Of a DNA stretch of 64,000 bases, positions 1 to 10,260 are shown one piece after another. Positions within the stretch are counted from its first letter, which is position 1. Each line of letters begins with the position of its first letter. Under the pieces are notes generated by a model. It searched no databases and was not told the origin of the DNA. It worked only from the letters and a program-made list of their open reading frames with translations. Location: positions 83,628,504-83,692,503 of the forward strand of contig NC_134414.1 of assembly GCF_030867145.1 (NCBI RefSeq), written 5' to 3'. Source of the stretch: Opisthocomus hoazin (Eukaryota > Chordata > Aves > Opisthocomiformes > Opisthocomidae). The position numbers were made by a program, and so were the translations under genes.

Positions 1-422
1 TTTTTGACCCTTGCAATCCCTTTTCCCTCAGTGGTACGTGGCTCCAGTTTGTGACTGGAAGCATAAAACAGCAAATACAAATGAAACAACAGTAACACAC
101 TAGCACCTGTAGTACATTTTTTACACTGTTCTTTCACAGGAAGAGTTGCCCAGAAAACCAGTGTTTCCCTTTCACACAAATTAATTTACTCTTTTTGAAG
201 GAGTATAACACTCTGTGAGGAAAATGGGAATTCAGTTTCTCTCATTTTCAATAAATCCAGAGTTAAAATTTTCTTTTAAAATCCTACCTGAAACTATAGA
301 TTCTGTGTGAAATACGAACTGAAAGTTATTCATTCACCTCTCAGTCAAAAGACTGTATTTCTTGTGCAGTAGCTAATGCCAAAGAAATACAAAGAAATAT
401 AATTTAAAGAAATAACAGAGAA

Positions 423-517
423 ATATATAATATATAATATATAATATATAATATATAATATATAATATATAATATATAATATATAATATATAATATATAA
501 TATATAATATATAATAT
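423..517. repeat. (TATATAA)n microsatellite
   Basis: About 13 head-to-tail copies of the 7-mer TATATAA with almost no interruption. It abuts the 3' side of the broken retrovirus. The minus-strand open frame across it is only the repeat read as Tyr-Ile-Leu and is not a gene. Confidence 0.95.
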
Positions 518-519
518 AG

Positions 520-1636
520 TGACGTTAATTTGTCAGAAAATAAACCCCCTTGCTTTCTAACTCTCTTCACCGGAGTGAGAGGCTAGGTTTAAATTCTGAG
601 TGATATCCAATTTACCATTACCAGTCCAGTCGCGTTTAATATGTATATTAAACTACCACGATTCTGGATACACTAATAGCAGTCTGCACCTTCAGTCCAG
701 TCATGCTCATGAACTAGCACGGCTGCATATGGTCACGTTCAGTGAGAAACTGTGACAACTGGCTGCTTAAACAGTGCAGTTTTATTTGTGCAACAGATAT
801 ATAGGTTTTTTGAATTGCCGGTGATAGTGACTGTCTGCAAGAAAGCACGTGCAAATATAAAATGTGTGAAAAGGTTATAAATAATACAGCCTGGCTATAA
901 ATATTAGGGAGTAACTATTCCCAAGAAAAGTGCTTAGTCTAAGTCTCACCCAAGGCATCCCAAGGGGAGGAGAAGCAAGGCTCAGCCCGTCGGCCAATCC
1001 CAGTTGTCGGAGGCAGTTTGAGGTGGAGTTTCCCTTGATTTGCTCACGGTGTTATCTTCTTCTCCAAAAATCCCCCATTTCCCTGGCTATTTTTATATCC
1101 TTTCTACCTTGAAGGTGAAGTTTGAGTGACTGTAGTCATACATACCTTCTATCATGATTGGTGTAAAATTCTATCGCTTCATGTTTAAAGGTATAGTTTA
1201 CGAAAAATCGAGGGTGCAGACTCGAAGAGGGGTGGTCGCACCTTGGAGGTGGGTAGCCTTCGGGATGGAGGTGTGTTTTGGTATTAAAATGATATTAAAA
1301 TGAGCAAAGTTCACGAGAGGGTAGCACTTTGGCAAGGTTTCGGAAATCTGTTGGCTCAGGGGGCCAGATGAGCTGCTTATCAGTTCTAGAGGACCATCTC
1401 TTCCTGCTTTATTGTCACAGAGCATGGCCACGGAATCTTCACTCCACTCCATCCTCTATGGTATGTTGCAGGGAGTTGCTGTGTCAGTGGATTCCTCGCA
1501 TGCCTGCTGCAGCTGTGTCCCATCCTCAGAGCTCCTTTTGATTTCATGCTTTCCCTCAATGGGTGAACACTGCTATGTTTTTCATATAAACCTTAATTCT
1601 CATATGAAAAATATTAATTTTACTAACAATTCCACA
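520..1636 (-). mobile_element. Candidate 3' LTR of the first ERV (unlike its 5' LTR)
   Basis: Read on the minus strand this stretch begins with TGTGGAATTG right after a G-rich run that could be the polypurine tract. It contains a TATA-like ATATAAAAATAG near 1090-1100 and an AATAAAA polyA-type signal near 780-790, in the order expected for U3-R-U5. A possible terminal CA on the minus strand corresponds to the plus-strand TGACG at 520. No second copy exists in the window, so the left boundary is a guess. It has no visible similarity to the 5' LTR at 7404-7789. It could instead be unrelated flanking DNA. Confidence 0.4.
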
Positions 1637-1707
1637 GTCCCCCATTGTCCAGTTAATCACCACCACTTCTCCTGTCTCCAGATATCATTCCCTTAGTCTA
1701 TGGATCA

Positions 1708-1977
1708 TCACTCTAGAGTGTCCGTTGAGTCATTTAATCCATGAATTCGGGCTCCATCTGTCGTAATGGTCTTCCGTGTCAGGAGAGGTGATGTCTGGTG
1801 ATGGGCGGTCACTTGCTGCATCCAGAGTTCACGGCTGATGTATCTGGTGAGGCCCATGCCCACAGTCTGCAGGTTGGAGACGTCGATCTCGATGAAGTTG
1901 CTGGGTGCCAGTTGTTGAAAACCAGGTCCAGTTCCATCATCGCTGTGCTCTGCTAGGTTTTCATCGAAAAAGTCCAT
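1708..1977 (-). CDS. Unassigned 89-codon frame downstream of pol in ERV 1
   Basis: An intact 89-residue frame sits between the pol stop (2097) and the presumed polypurine tract, where retroviruses carry env or accessory genes. The product is acidic at the start (FFDENLAEHSDDGTG) and has no membrane segment or cysteine pattern that I recognise. A second minus frame just upstream (about 2075-1965) encodes a short hydrophobic stretch. I cannot assign a function. It may be chance, or the residue of an accessory or env-like region. Confidence 0.3.
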   Translation of the reverse strand: MDFFDENLAEHSDDGTGPGFQQLAPSNFIEIDVSNLQTVGMGLTRYISRELWMQQVTAHHQTSPLLTRKTITTDGARIHGLNDSTDTLE

Positions 1978-2096
1978 CCTTCCTTAATCTGGATGATTCT
2001 ACCTACGATACTACTGGTACAACACATAACAATTATAACAGTGATAACAGACAGTGACAGGGTTATTTAACAAGTAACTTTATACAATTTATTTAT

Positions 2097-3144
2097 TTAT
2101 GGACTATTCTCACCCAAAATCAAATCCCCATGAGGTACACATCGGACTTCCCCATCCTTCCACATTACCCACGACGTACACCCAGGTCCCTGAGCAAAAG
2201 CAATTCCGCAGACGGGCACGCCTTTGCCCAAGACAGGACTAACCCAAACCGTCTTCCCTAACATGTTCCGCATGTGCAGTACAGTGACTTTATCCCCTTC
2301 TATGAGGCGCTGAGGTTTTGACTGGGTAGGACCAGCCTGGTTGGTGGATCCTCTGGTGATAAAAAAACAACCAGGTGGCCTTTGCTAAATGAGTATCCCA
2401 GTTTTTGAAAGTCCCACCCCCCATTGCCCTCAAAGTGGTTTTTAGCAGTGCATTGTACTGCTCAATCTTTCCCGAGGCTGGTGCATGGTAGGGGATGTGA
2501 TACACCCACTCAATACCGTGTTCTTTGGCCCAAGTGTCTATGAGGCTGTTACGAAAATGAGTCCTGTTGTCAGAACCAATTCTTTCGGGACTGCCATGTT
2601 ACCACAGGACTTGTTTTTCCAGGCCCAGGATGGTATTCCGGGCAGTGGCATGGGGCACAGGGTAGGTTTCCAGCCATCCGGTGGTGGCCTCCACAATTGT
2701 GAGCACATAGCTCTTGCCTTGGCGGGTTTGTGGCAGTGTGATGTAGTCAATCTGCCAAGCCTCCCAATATTTATATTTTAGCCATCGTCCTCCATACCAC
2801 TGAGGGCTTACCCGCTTGGCTTGCTTGGTTGCAACACATGTTTCACATTCATGGATAACCTGTGCGATGGTATCCACGGTCAAGTCCACCCCTCGGTAAC
2901 GAGCCCATCTGTATGTCACGTCTCTTCCTTGGTGGCCCGAGGTGTCATGGGCCCACCGAGCTATAAACAGTTCACCCTTATGTTGCCATTGCAGATCCAC
3001 CTGAGCCACTTCAATCTTAGCAGCCTGATCTAACTGGTGGTTCTTTTGATGTTCCTCAGTGGTCCAACACTTCGGGATGTGGGCATCCACGTGACGGAAT
3101 TTTACAACCAACTGCTCTAGCCAAGCAGCAATATCTTGCCACAA
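2097..3144 (-). pseudogene. ERV 1 integrase (with end of RNase H), broken
   Basis: Integrase joins retroviral DNA to the host genome. The N-terminal part holds the RNase H end (RHVDAH) and then the HHCC zinc domain (AHDTSGHQGR followed by CETC). The core has the catalytic triad: Asp in QIDYITLP, Asp in GSDN, Glu in SGKIEQYN. The C-terminal domain continues to a TAA at 2097-2099. The frame is interrupted near 2599, after the second beta region, and again around 2350-2290. The DDE spacing looks normal apart from those breaks. Identification as retroviral integrase is secure; activity is not possible as written. Confidence 0.85.
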
Positions 3145-3204
3145 TGGGGCAGCCCAGATAGGTTTGCCTCTGCGCTGCCAGTTGTTCTTCTTCCATTGCT
3201 GCAG

Positions 3205-3498
3205 TCACCCCCACAAAACACTGGCCACCATCCAAGAGTAGGTGTAAAGATAGAGCACTGGCCACTTCTCTCGACTGGCAATGTCTAAAGCCAGCTGGAT
3301 GACTTTCACCTCTGCAAACTGGCTGGACTCACCTTCTCCCTCAGCAGTTTCCGCGACTTGTTGTGTAGGGCTCCGTACAGCAGCCTTCCACCTCCGCTGC
3401 TTCCCCACAATGTGACAGGACCCATCCGTGAACAGGGCATACTGTTTCTTATCTTCTGGCAGCTGGTTATACAGTGGGGCCTCTTCAGCACGTGTCAC
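3205..3498 (-). pseudogene. ERV 1 RNase H domain, catalytic Asp lost
   Basis: RNase H degrades the RNA strand during reverse transcription. Visible motifs are LFTDGSC (first catalytic Asp), FAEVKVIQLAL (catalytic Glu) and LYTYSW, where the third catalytic Asp of the usual TDS motif is Tyr. The domain lies directly upstream of integrase in the normal pol order. It ends in a frame change near 3205 and resumes in the frame that leads into integrase. Confidence 0.8.
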
Positions 3499-3510
3499 CT
3501 CCTCCTGTGG

Positions 3511-4100
3511 TCATACTCCATAATCTTTGCCTTCTGGCCAGTCCATGATTACCTCCAGAATTCCTGGGTGACTGGGGCTTCCCATTCGGGCCCACTGGTT
3601 GATCAGCGCGACCCAGTTACTCCACGTTCCATTGGTGGTATGATGCGTAGAGGGGTCCCTCTCTTTGAACATCCAGCCCAGGACCGGCAATCGTGGTGCT
3701 AGGAGGAGCTGTGCTTCAGTGCCGACCACTTCTGAAGCAGCTCGAACGCCTTCATATGCTACCAGAATCTCTTTTTCAGTGGGAGTATAGCGGGCCTCGG
3801 ATCCTTTGTATCCCCGGCTCCAAAACCACAGGGGTTGACCTCGAGTCTCGCCTGGTGCTTTCTGCCAGAGACTCCAGGTTAGTCCGTTCTCCCTGGTTGC
3901 GGTGTACAGCACATTTTTAACATCTTGCCCTGACCGGACTGGACCAAAGGCTACGGCATGAACTATCTACCGTTTAATTTGTTCAAATGCCTGTCGTTCC
4001 TCAGGGCCCCATACAACATCATTCTTCTTCCAGGTCACGTGGTACAGAGGACTTAAAGTCTGGCTGTAAATTTGGGATGTGTATCGTCCAAAAACCCACA
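3511..4100 (-). pseudogene. ERV 1 RT thumb/connection region, broken
   Basis: The minus-strand frame 3912-3511 and the stretch upstream of it to about 4100 lie between the RT fingers/palm and RNase H, as the connection domain does in retroviral pol. It carries recognisable pol text (LYTATRENG, YTPTEKEILVAYEG). At least two in-frame stops occur between 4115 and 3912, so no continuous product is possible. Confidence 0.7.
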
Positions 4101-4114
4101 ACACCTAAAAAGGC

Positions 4115-4732
4115 CTATGCTTCCTTTTTTCTGGTTGGTGGGGACATAGCTGCTATTTTTTTGAAGACGTCCATTGGGATTTTACAACACTCATCCTTCC
4201 ATTTTATTCGCAAAAACTGGATCTCTTGCGCAGGTCCCTTGACTTTACTTCGCTTAATGACGAAACCAGCTTTCAGAAGGATCTGAACTATTTTCTCCCC
4301 TTTCTCAAAAACATCCTCCACTGTGTCACCCCATACAAAGATGTCATCGATGTACTGCAGATGTTCTGGAGCTTCACCCTTTTCCAGTGCAGTCTGGATT
4401 AGTCCATGGCAAATGGTGGGACTGTGTTTCCACCCCTGGGGCAGTCAATTCCACGTGTACTGGATGCCCCTCCAGGTGAAAGCAAACTGTGGCCTGCACT
4501 CTGCTGCCAAAGGGATGGAGAAGAATGCATTAGCAATGTCAATTTTAGCGTACCACTTGGCTGCCTTTGACTCCAGCTGATACTGAAGTTCTAGCATGTC
4601 TGGCACGGCAGCACTCAGCGGTGGTGTGACTTTATTCTGGCCACGGTAGTCTATTGTCAGTCTCCACTCTCCAATAGATTTTCTCACTAGCCATATGGGA
4701 CTATTAAAGGGTGAGCGAGTTTTGCTGATCAC
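4115..4732 (-). pseudogene. ERV 1 reverse transcriptase palm, one internal stop
   Basis: Reverse transcriptase copies the viral RNA into DNA. The frame shows SPIWLVRK and DYRGQNKVTPPL (fingers), YAKIDIANAFFSIPL (motif A Asp), LPQGWKHSPTICH (motif B) and QYIDDIFVWG (motif C, YxDD with the catalytic Asp pair intact). A TGA at 4445-4447 interrupts the frame just before LPQG; the reading frame is the same on both sides. It stops again at 4115-4117. Confidence 0.88.
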
Positions 4733-4798
4733 TCCTTGACTCTCCAGCTGGCGGATCAGCTGATGAATGGCAATAAGAGAGTCTCGGTTAGTGCGATA

Positions 4799-5092
4799 CT
4801 ATCGCCGGTGCACTGTCGTGCTTGCGATGGGCACCTGCTGTTCTTCAGCCCTTAGCAACCTCACAACGGAAGGATTCTCCGAGAGACCAGGCAAAATGGA
4901 CAGCTGTTTAATTTCTTCCGTCTCCAAAGCAGCTATGCCAAAAGCCCACCAATACCCCTTTAGGTCCTTGAAATAGCCTCTCTTAAGATAGTCTATGCCA
5001 AGGATGCACGGAGCCTCGGGTCCAGTTACAATGGGGTGCTTCTGCCACTCCTGCCCAGTGAGGCTCACTTCAGCCTCCAGTACACTCAGCAC
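4799..5092 (-). pseudogene. ERV 1 protease C-terminal part / start of pol
   Basis: This frame continues the protease after a -1 frame change near 5113-5116. It contains CILGIDYLKRGY, the flap-to-C-terminal type region of a retroviral aspartic protease (the ILGxD-type motif), followed by the spacer leading to RT. The frame change occurs at the same place in the second ERV (near 23775). Confidence 0.65.
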
Positions 5093-7272
5093 TTGGGAAC
5101 CCCTGTCACTCCAGAAATAAAAATGGACTCTGACACTTTGTAAACAGATGGCATTAAATTACACTGTGCACCAGTGTCCACTAGAGCTTTATACCCTTGT
5201 GGATCTGATGTGCCAGGCCACCGAATCCACACCGACCAATAAACACAGTTGTCCCTTTCCTCCATCTGGCTGGAGGCAGGGCACCTCTCATCCTGGTTAG
5301 AGAATTTGCTGCTCACCTGCTGTAAAAATGACTTGAAGGTCCCCTCCAGAGGATCGGAATCAAGATCAAACTGTCTACCTTTTCTGGAGAGCTGGCTGCT
5401 GGAAACTGGAGTAGCATTTTTCCTAACAGAATCCCCTTTGGTGATTGTTTTACCTAGCAGTTCACGCACTCGTGCCTCTAGACTTGAGGTAGGTTTTCCA
5501 TCCCACTTCCTCATGTCCTCTCCGTGGTCACGCAGGTAGAACCACAAGGTGCCCCGTGGTGTGTAGCCTCTGTATTCCCTTTCCTGGGCAGAGAAACTCT
5601 TGCCCCTAATAACTGAGACTCTGGCCCGTACAGGTGGGGAGTAGGACATATTCTTTTCTAGTCGCTTGACCAGTTTCTCCACAGCTGAGACAAGGGAGGA
5701 AGAGAGACTTTCCTCGTACTGATGGAGTCGGACAGTCACCTCGTCCACTGTTGGTGCCTCCTCACCTTTCCAGTCTACTGTTTCCAGTGAGTTGGCACAT
5801 GAGGATGATGCGCTCTGCACAAAAGTCTTCCACATGGATTGTGAGCACTGGAGTTCATCTGGGTCTGTGGGTAAGTGCTCATCGTCTGTGTCACAGTAAA
5901 CCAGCTGCTGCACAGCTAATTCCCTCAAGTACTGAATACCCCTTTCCATATTGGTCCCCTTTCCAGCGTAGCATACAAAATCGTCACTGAAGGGGTACCT
6001 CTCCCTCACACCTGACAGAAGTCTCCTCCAGAGGCTGAGGACTTGTTCCTTTTTCCCAATGGCCTTGTCAATGACCCCATCCCTGGCCAGGGATCTCAGC
6101 TGCTTGGCTTCCTTGCCCTCTAATTCCAAGCTGCTGGCCCCGTTATCCTAGCACTGCAGCAGCCAGGTGGCAATGTGCTCGCCAGGGTGGCAGCTGAAAT
6201 CTTTCTGCATGTCTCGCAGCTCTCCCAGGGACAGGGACCGTGTGATGATCTCTGTCTCCAACTCCCGCCATGATCCTGGCTCACTGTCATCCCTCCCGGA
6301 GCGATCTGCTCTCTTTGCATCTTTCTTTAGTTTTACAGGGGTGACTGCTACCGGCACAGGTTGGTCATTGTGCTCAGTCACTGTGCCTGTGGCTGGAACT
6401 GGGGCTGGAGACGCTGCCGTGCCCGCCGTGGGAGCCGGGACCACGCCAGTTGCTGCAGCAGCTGTGGTGCTGATCTGGGGGGCTGTGACTGCCTCCTGGG
6501 CTGGAGGGGCTGCAGGGCCGGCTGGGGGTGCAGCACCAGTCGCAGTGCCTGCCGCTTCATTTCCCTCACCTTCCCCTTTAGGCCACTGAATCAGGTTGAA
6601 CAGGGCTCGGTAGGCGTGGGCCAGACCCCAGCACATTCTGGTGATTTGTGTCTCTCTGGAGTTCCCAGGGTGGCAGCACACTTTTTGCAGATATTTTACT
6701 AGATTGTCTGGATTCTTTATTTGTTCAGGGGTGAGTTTAAAACACACCGGGGGTGCCCTTTGCTCTAAACACCTGCCCATGCTGTCCCACTCACCCAGCC
6801 ACTCAGAGTTATCCAGCCCTGGGGCAGGTCTCTGCACAATGTTCTTAACTATTTGTTTAGCCCTAAACAAAACCTGCAACCCATTCAGGAGGCAGAACAA
6901 TAGGAGCGTGCTGGCCTGAGCATCCCACGGGTACTCGAAATTCTCAAAAGCCCTTAGGAACAGCCTGAAGGAGAGAGGGGCGGTGACAGAGTGGGGGAAG
7001 GTATCCCCTTTGGTTTTCCCCACAGATTGTGTTTGATTATTAACAAATTCTAAGACATAGGATCCTAGGTACGGAAATGACTTCAGTGTCGCATGCAAAT
7101 ACAAGCCTAATTTCATGCACATTGACGTTATCATGTCATAAGTCGACATCATACAGTACAGCAAATTCATCACCCTTATCTTTTTCCCCACGAAGGTGAA
7201 CAGCACCACAGGGAAAACATAGTGCAAGTAAGGATTCAAAAACCACAGCCATCTGATCAGAGACAGAAACAT
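5086..7272 (-). pseudogene. ERV 1 Gag and protease N-terminus, amber stop
   Basis: Gag forms the particle and protease cleaves the polyprotein. One frame runs from ATG at 7272 to 5086, broken only by a TAG at 6148-6150; the second ERV has a Trp codon there. The N-terminus is strongly hydrophobic (about the first 40 residues) rather than a typical myristoylated matrix start. A Pro/Ala-rich linker follows near residues 230-300, then capsid-like sequence. No CCHC zinc knuckle is visible. The frame ends in the protease active site LVDTGAQC (about 5165-5185). Family similarity comes mainly from the shared second copy and the linked pol. Confidence 0.8.
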
Positions 7273-7379
7273 TTTTTACTGGCGAGTATTTAACTAACAC
7301 AGAAAATGCCTATAACAAAATTTAACAAAATCTATGTAAGCAGTTTTAACACCCGCTGCTCAGCCCTGCCGTTATCCCC

Positions 7380-7397
7380 GCCCCACTTTGGGTGTCA
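7380..7397 (-). other. ERV 1 primer-binding site, tRNA-Lys1,2-like
   Basis: The plus strand reads GCCCCACTTTGGGTGTCA. The 3' end of tRNA-Lys(1,2), from general knowledge, is GCCCCACGUUGGGCGCCA, giving 15 of 18 matches. It lies 6 nt inside the LTR end. The equivalent site in the second ERV matches 17 of 18, so this copy has decayed. Confidence 0.7.
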
Positions 7398-7403
7398 ATT
7401 CAA

Positions 7404-7789
7404 TCTTTTGGTTTCGGCTGCAGCCGGCAACAAAAGCGTCATGCGGCTGCCCCTCCCCCCACCGGTGTGCGGAGGAGAATGGAAAGAAACAGGCAGAAAA
7501 CGGTGGGTCGGGATAAGGGCAGTTTAACACAACAGCAAACAGAGGGAACAGGAACAACAACGATACAGAAAAGGAGAAAACACGACAAAACAGACCGCAG
7601 AACAGACCCTCTCTCCTGGACAGGACCGGCGCCCTGAGCTCCCTACCCGCTAGTGAGTTCCCGCCGTGCCGCCCTCCCCACCGGAACCCAGCGTGACGTC
7701 ACATGGGATGGGGTTGGGTCAGCCCACCCGGCTGTGCCCCTTCCTGGATTCCGGTGAAAATTAACCCTATCCTGGCCAAACCCAGAACA
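7404..7789 (-). mobile_element. 5' LTR of ERV 1 (LTR family A)
   Basis: On the minus strand it begins TGTTCTGGGTTTGGCC and ends near GGCTGCAGCCGAAACC. It aligns along its length with the LTRs at 21027-21439 (plus), 26097-26502 (minus) and 33702-34120 (minus). The terminal CA has decayed. It is CpG-rich compared with its surroundings. No clear TATA box or AATAAA is visible in this family. Confidence 0.9.
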
Positions 7790-10218
7790 GTGTACTAACA
7801 GAAATTTTGCTCTGACTCATAACATGGGACTGCGCCTCATTCCAGTCGGAGACTGAGAGACTTCTGAATGTACAGCCATTTTTATTTATTTCTGGAGGAG
7901 TCAGAGCTTTTTCAGAACTTTACCTAATCTGCACCAAACGTGTTTCTTCAGTTTTTTAAATCTAGCCAAATTTGTCCGTTGAGAAGGTTAAAGAAGAAAT
8001 ATCAGATGATAATTGCTAGTTGCGTCACTTAATGTGACATGGATGTATATCATGAGGACACAGGACAGAGGATCCTGCATAGATCAGATGCAGGTTCCTG
8101 AATAGACCAAAATAAAAGCTTAAAGGTTGCTTTACACTGGCTTACGTTTCCAAAGCTGGGTTTTTTCCCACTAGGAAAACAGCTAGAAATCATTTTTAGA
8201 ATCAAAATTAATATCAGCCCTGATGTTTCTAGGTCTTCTATGGCATGAGCCCGAAGGCTACTGTTAGTGTGGTTAATTCACTCAAGCAGCTTTGTTCATT
8301 GCCTTGGTGCTCTGATAGCGTCTTTGATGGACTCTTTACAACTTCCTACTCTCCTCTATTCTTTTGTCCTTCGCATAGCATGTGCTGTATCCTTCCACTA
8401 TCTGAAAGTTCACACCCACAAAAATTCAATTTTTCTTTATTGTTTGCAAATGTAAGGGTTAAAAAAATGATGTTAATACCTTTTATATAGTTTTTAGCTG
8501 TGGGTGCCTAGCCCTCCAAATGGATACTTATATCCTTGGCCTACTTTTCTTTCTCCAACTTGCCTTCCCACCTTGATTACCACTGTTTTGTGAAGACAAA
8601 TTTTAAGATTTTGGAATTATTTCCACTTCATTTACAGAAGTTATGGAAGTTCAGTAGAGGTTAATGCAAGACTGTAAATCAGACATCTGCATATAGCTAT
8701 TCATCTCTCTGTTGTTACCACGAAGTTTACAAGCAGGCACATTTAGAAGGAGTAATATGGGAAAAACATCACAAAGGGTCTATTGATGAAATTAAGTTTG
8801 GGGCTTTTTTATGGACACCAAACTACTGATAATTTTAGTTTTTCCTGATGAAGAGATGACAAGTAGAAAATTATTGGGAGATTGTTTTCTTTTTTTTTTC
8901 CAGATTTCTCACTAACTTGAATATGCCTAGATAGAGCATAAAAGCTAGACAGTCTCACCTGAGGAATTACAAATATGTTGACAGTTAGGTACAAATAGGC
9001 TTGCATTTAAAAATATAAGGTTCTGGATTATCAAAAGTTCATAGAAATTTGGACTTCATTGTTTGAGGTCCATAGAAATAATCATATTTTTAAAATAACC
9101 TTAAGTTTCCTGTTTACACCAAAATATCCTTGCCGTTATCACTGTTACAAGCCCAGAAAAGCATTTGAAATACACAATTATTGCTTCCTCATCGATAAAC
9201 AGTGTATTATTTCTAGCAAAACTATCAAAGCTGTATGGTCTGTTGGCCTCATAAGGGCTCTTGGGCAACTTGTGGAACCAGTTCCATTGGGGATACGTGG
9301 TTCCGTTTCTGGCATCACTAATGCAGTTGGGAAATATGCCAAGCATCAGGCTCTTGAGGGAGGAGGAAAGAAGTGAAAGCTAGAAAGAGCCTAGAGGGGA
9401 AGATCCAAGCAAATGAATACTACTGAGCCAGCAGGCTTCACTGGAACACAATTTGACATTTGCAGAGCTGTAATGTTAGGAAGCCTGCAGCATTACTGAA
9501 GCCCTGCTGCTCTAAGGAGCATCACTACTGGAAAGCAAGCAACAAACCCCATGGGAAAAAGGTTGAAACACAAACATGAAAATGAGCAAGTGTAACACAT
9601 CAATCTTTATGTTGCACAGGGATGTAAAGCAGTACAGGAATGGAGTGGGTTTGAGGGACATTTATTTTTCTTGTAAAGAAAATGCAGGGGATTTCAGCTA
9701 CAGAAAAAGCAGGTAGCCTTTTGTGATGGGAAACAAAATACAAAACACTTAGCTAGCCACTTGCCCTGTGAACTTCATGCTGAAGTATCGTGTAATGTAG
9801 AGGAACAAATGCTAGCAGCTGGCTCTCCAATTCTGGCCCCTTTAAGTTACAACAACCTGGCAAAATAAGGTCACCAGTGTTGCTAGAAAAGATGCCATGC
9901 AATTTCTCTTTCTAAATTACCTTGGTGCATATCAAATATAATTCTCCTCTTCAATGGAATGATAATTTGTAGAAAGCTGCCAACCTCAATGTCAGAAGGG
10001 TTAGGCTGGTGATTGCCCAGTTTGAACTATCATTGTTTGCTTTCTCTCTCTTTTTTCTTCCCTCTTTTGTATATGCTCCTGAAATGCTGCCTACCTTGGG
10101 AAAACAGAATCTTATTTATAGCGCTGCAAAGATATTAAGGCTGTTAAACTGAGTAAGTTCTTTAAGGTTCATGGCCGAAAAGGCTGACAAAGCTCTCAGT
10201 GTTTTCCTCCTCCAGAAT

Positions 10219-10260
10219 GGAAAAAAAAAAAAAAAAAGGAAAAAAAAAGAAAGAAAAAAA
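10219..10260. repeat. A-rich low-complexity tract
   Basis: A run of A interrupted by GG, G and GAA. It could be a decayed poly(A) of an old insertion, but no retrocopy is recognisable beside it. Confidence 0.8.

Larger units (their letters stand above)
1637..7789 (-). mobile_element. Endogenous retrovirus 1, minus strand, degenerate provirus
   Basis: Read on the minus strand the order is 5' LTR (7404-7789), primer-binding site (7380-7397), gag-protease frame (7272-5086), pol (about 5092-2097), then a short unassigned frame (1977-1708). No envelope gene is visible. The coding part shares sequence with the ERV at 23350-26502, so both belong to one family. Five-base target duplications at other family members, absence of env and of Gag CCHC knuckles suggest an ERVL-like or class III-type element. 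Class assignment is inference. Multiple stops and frame changes show it is dead. Confidence 0.85.

Noticed and set aside
373..570. 65-codon minus frame rich in Tyr, Ile and Leu
   Set aside because: It is a translation of the (TATATAA)n microsatellite.
5105..5125. Programmed -1 ribosomal frameshift signal
   Set aside because: No X XXY YYZ heptamer in the right frame and no obvious pseudoknot; a lost G in a G run explains it as well. Kept only as an open question in the findings.
6167..6702. Plus-strand Ala/Gly-rich frames of 113-140 codons
   Set aside because: Antisense of the Pro/Ala-rich Gag linker; the minus strand is the coding one, supported by linked protease and RT.
9059..9376. 105-codon plus frame with matching antisense frame
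   Set aside because: Composition changes abruptly along it and no domain is visible; open on both strands, which favours chance.
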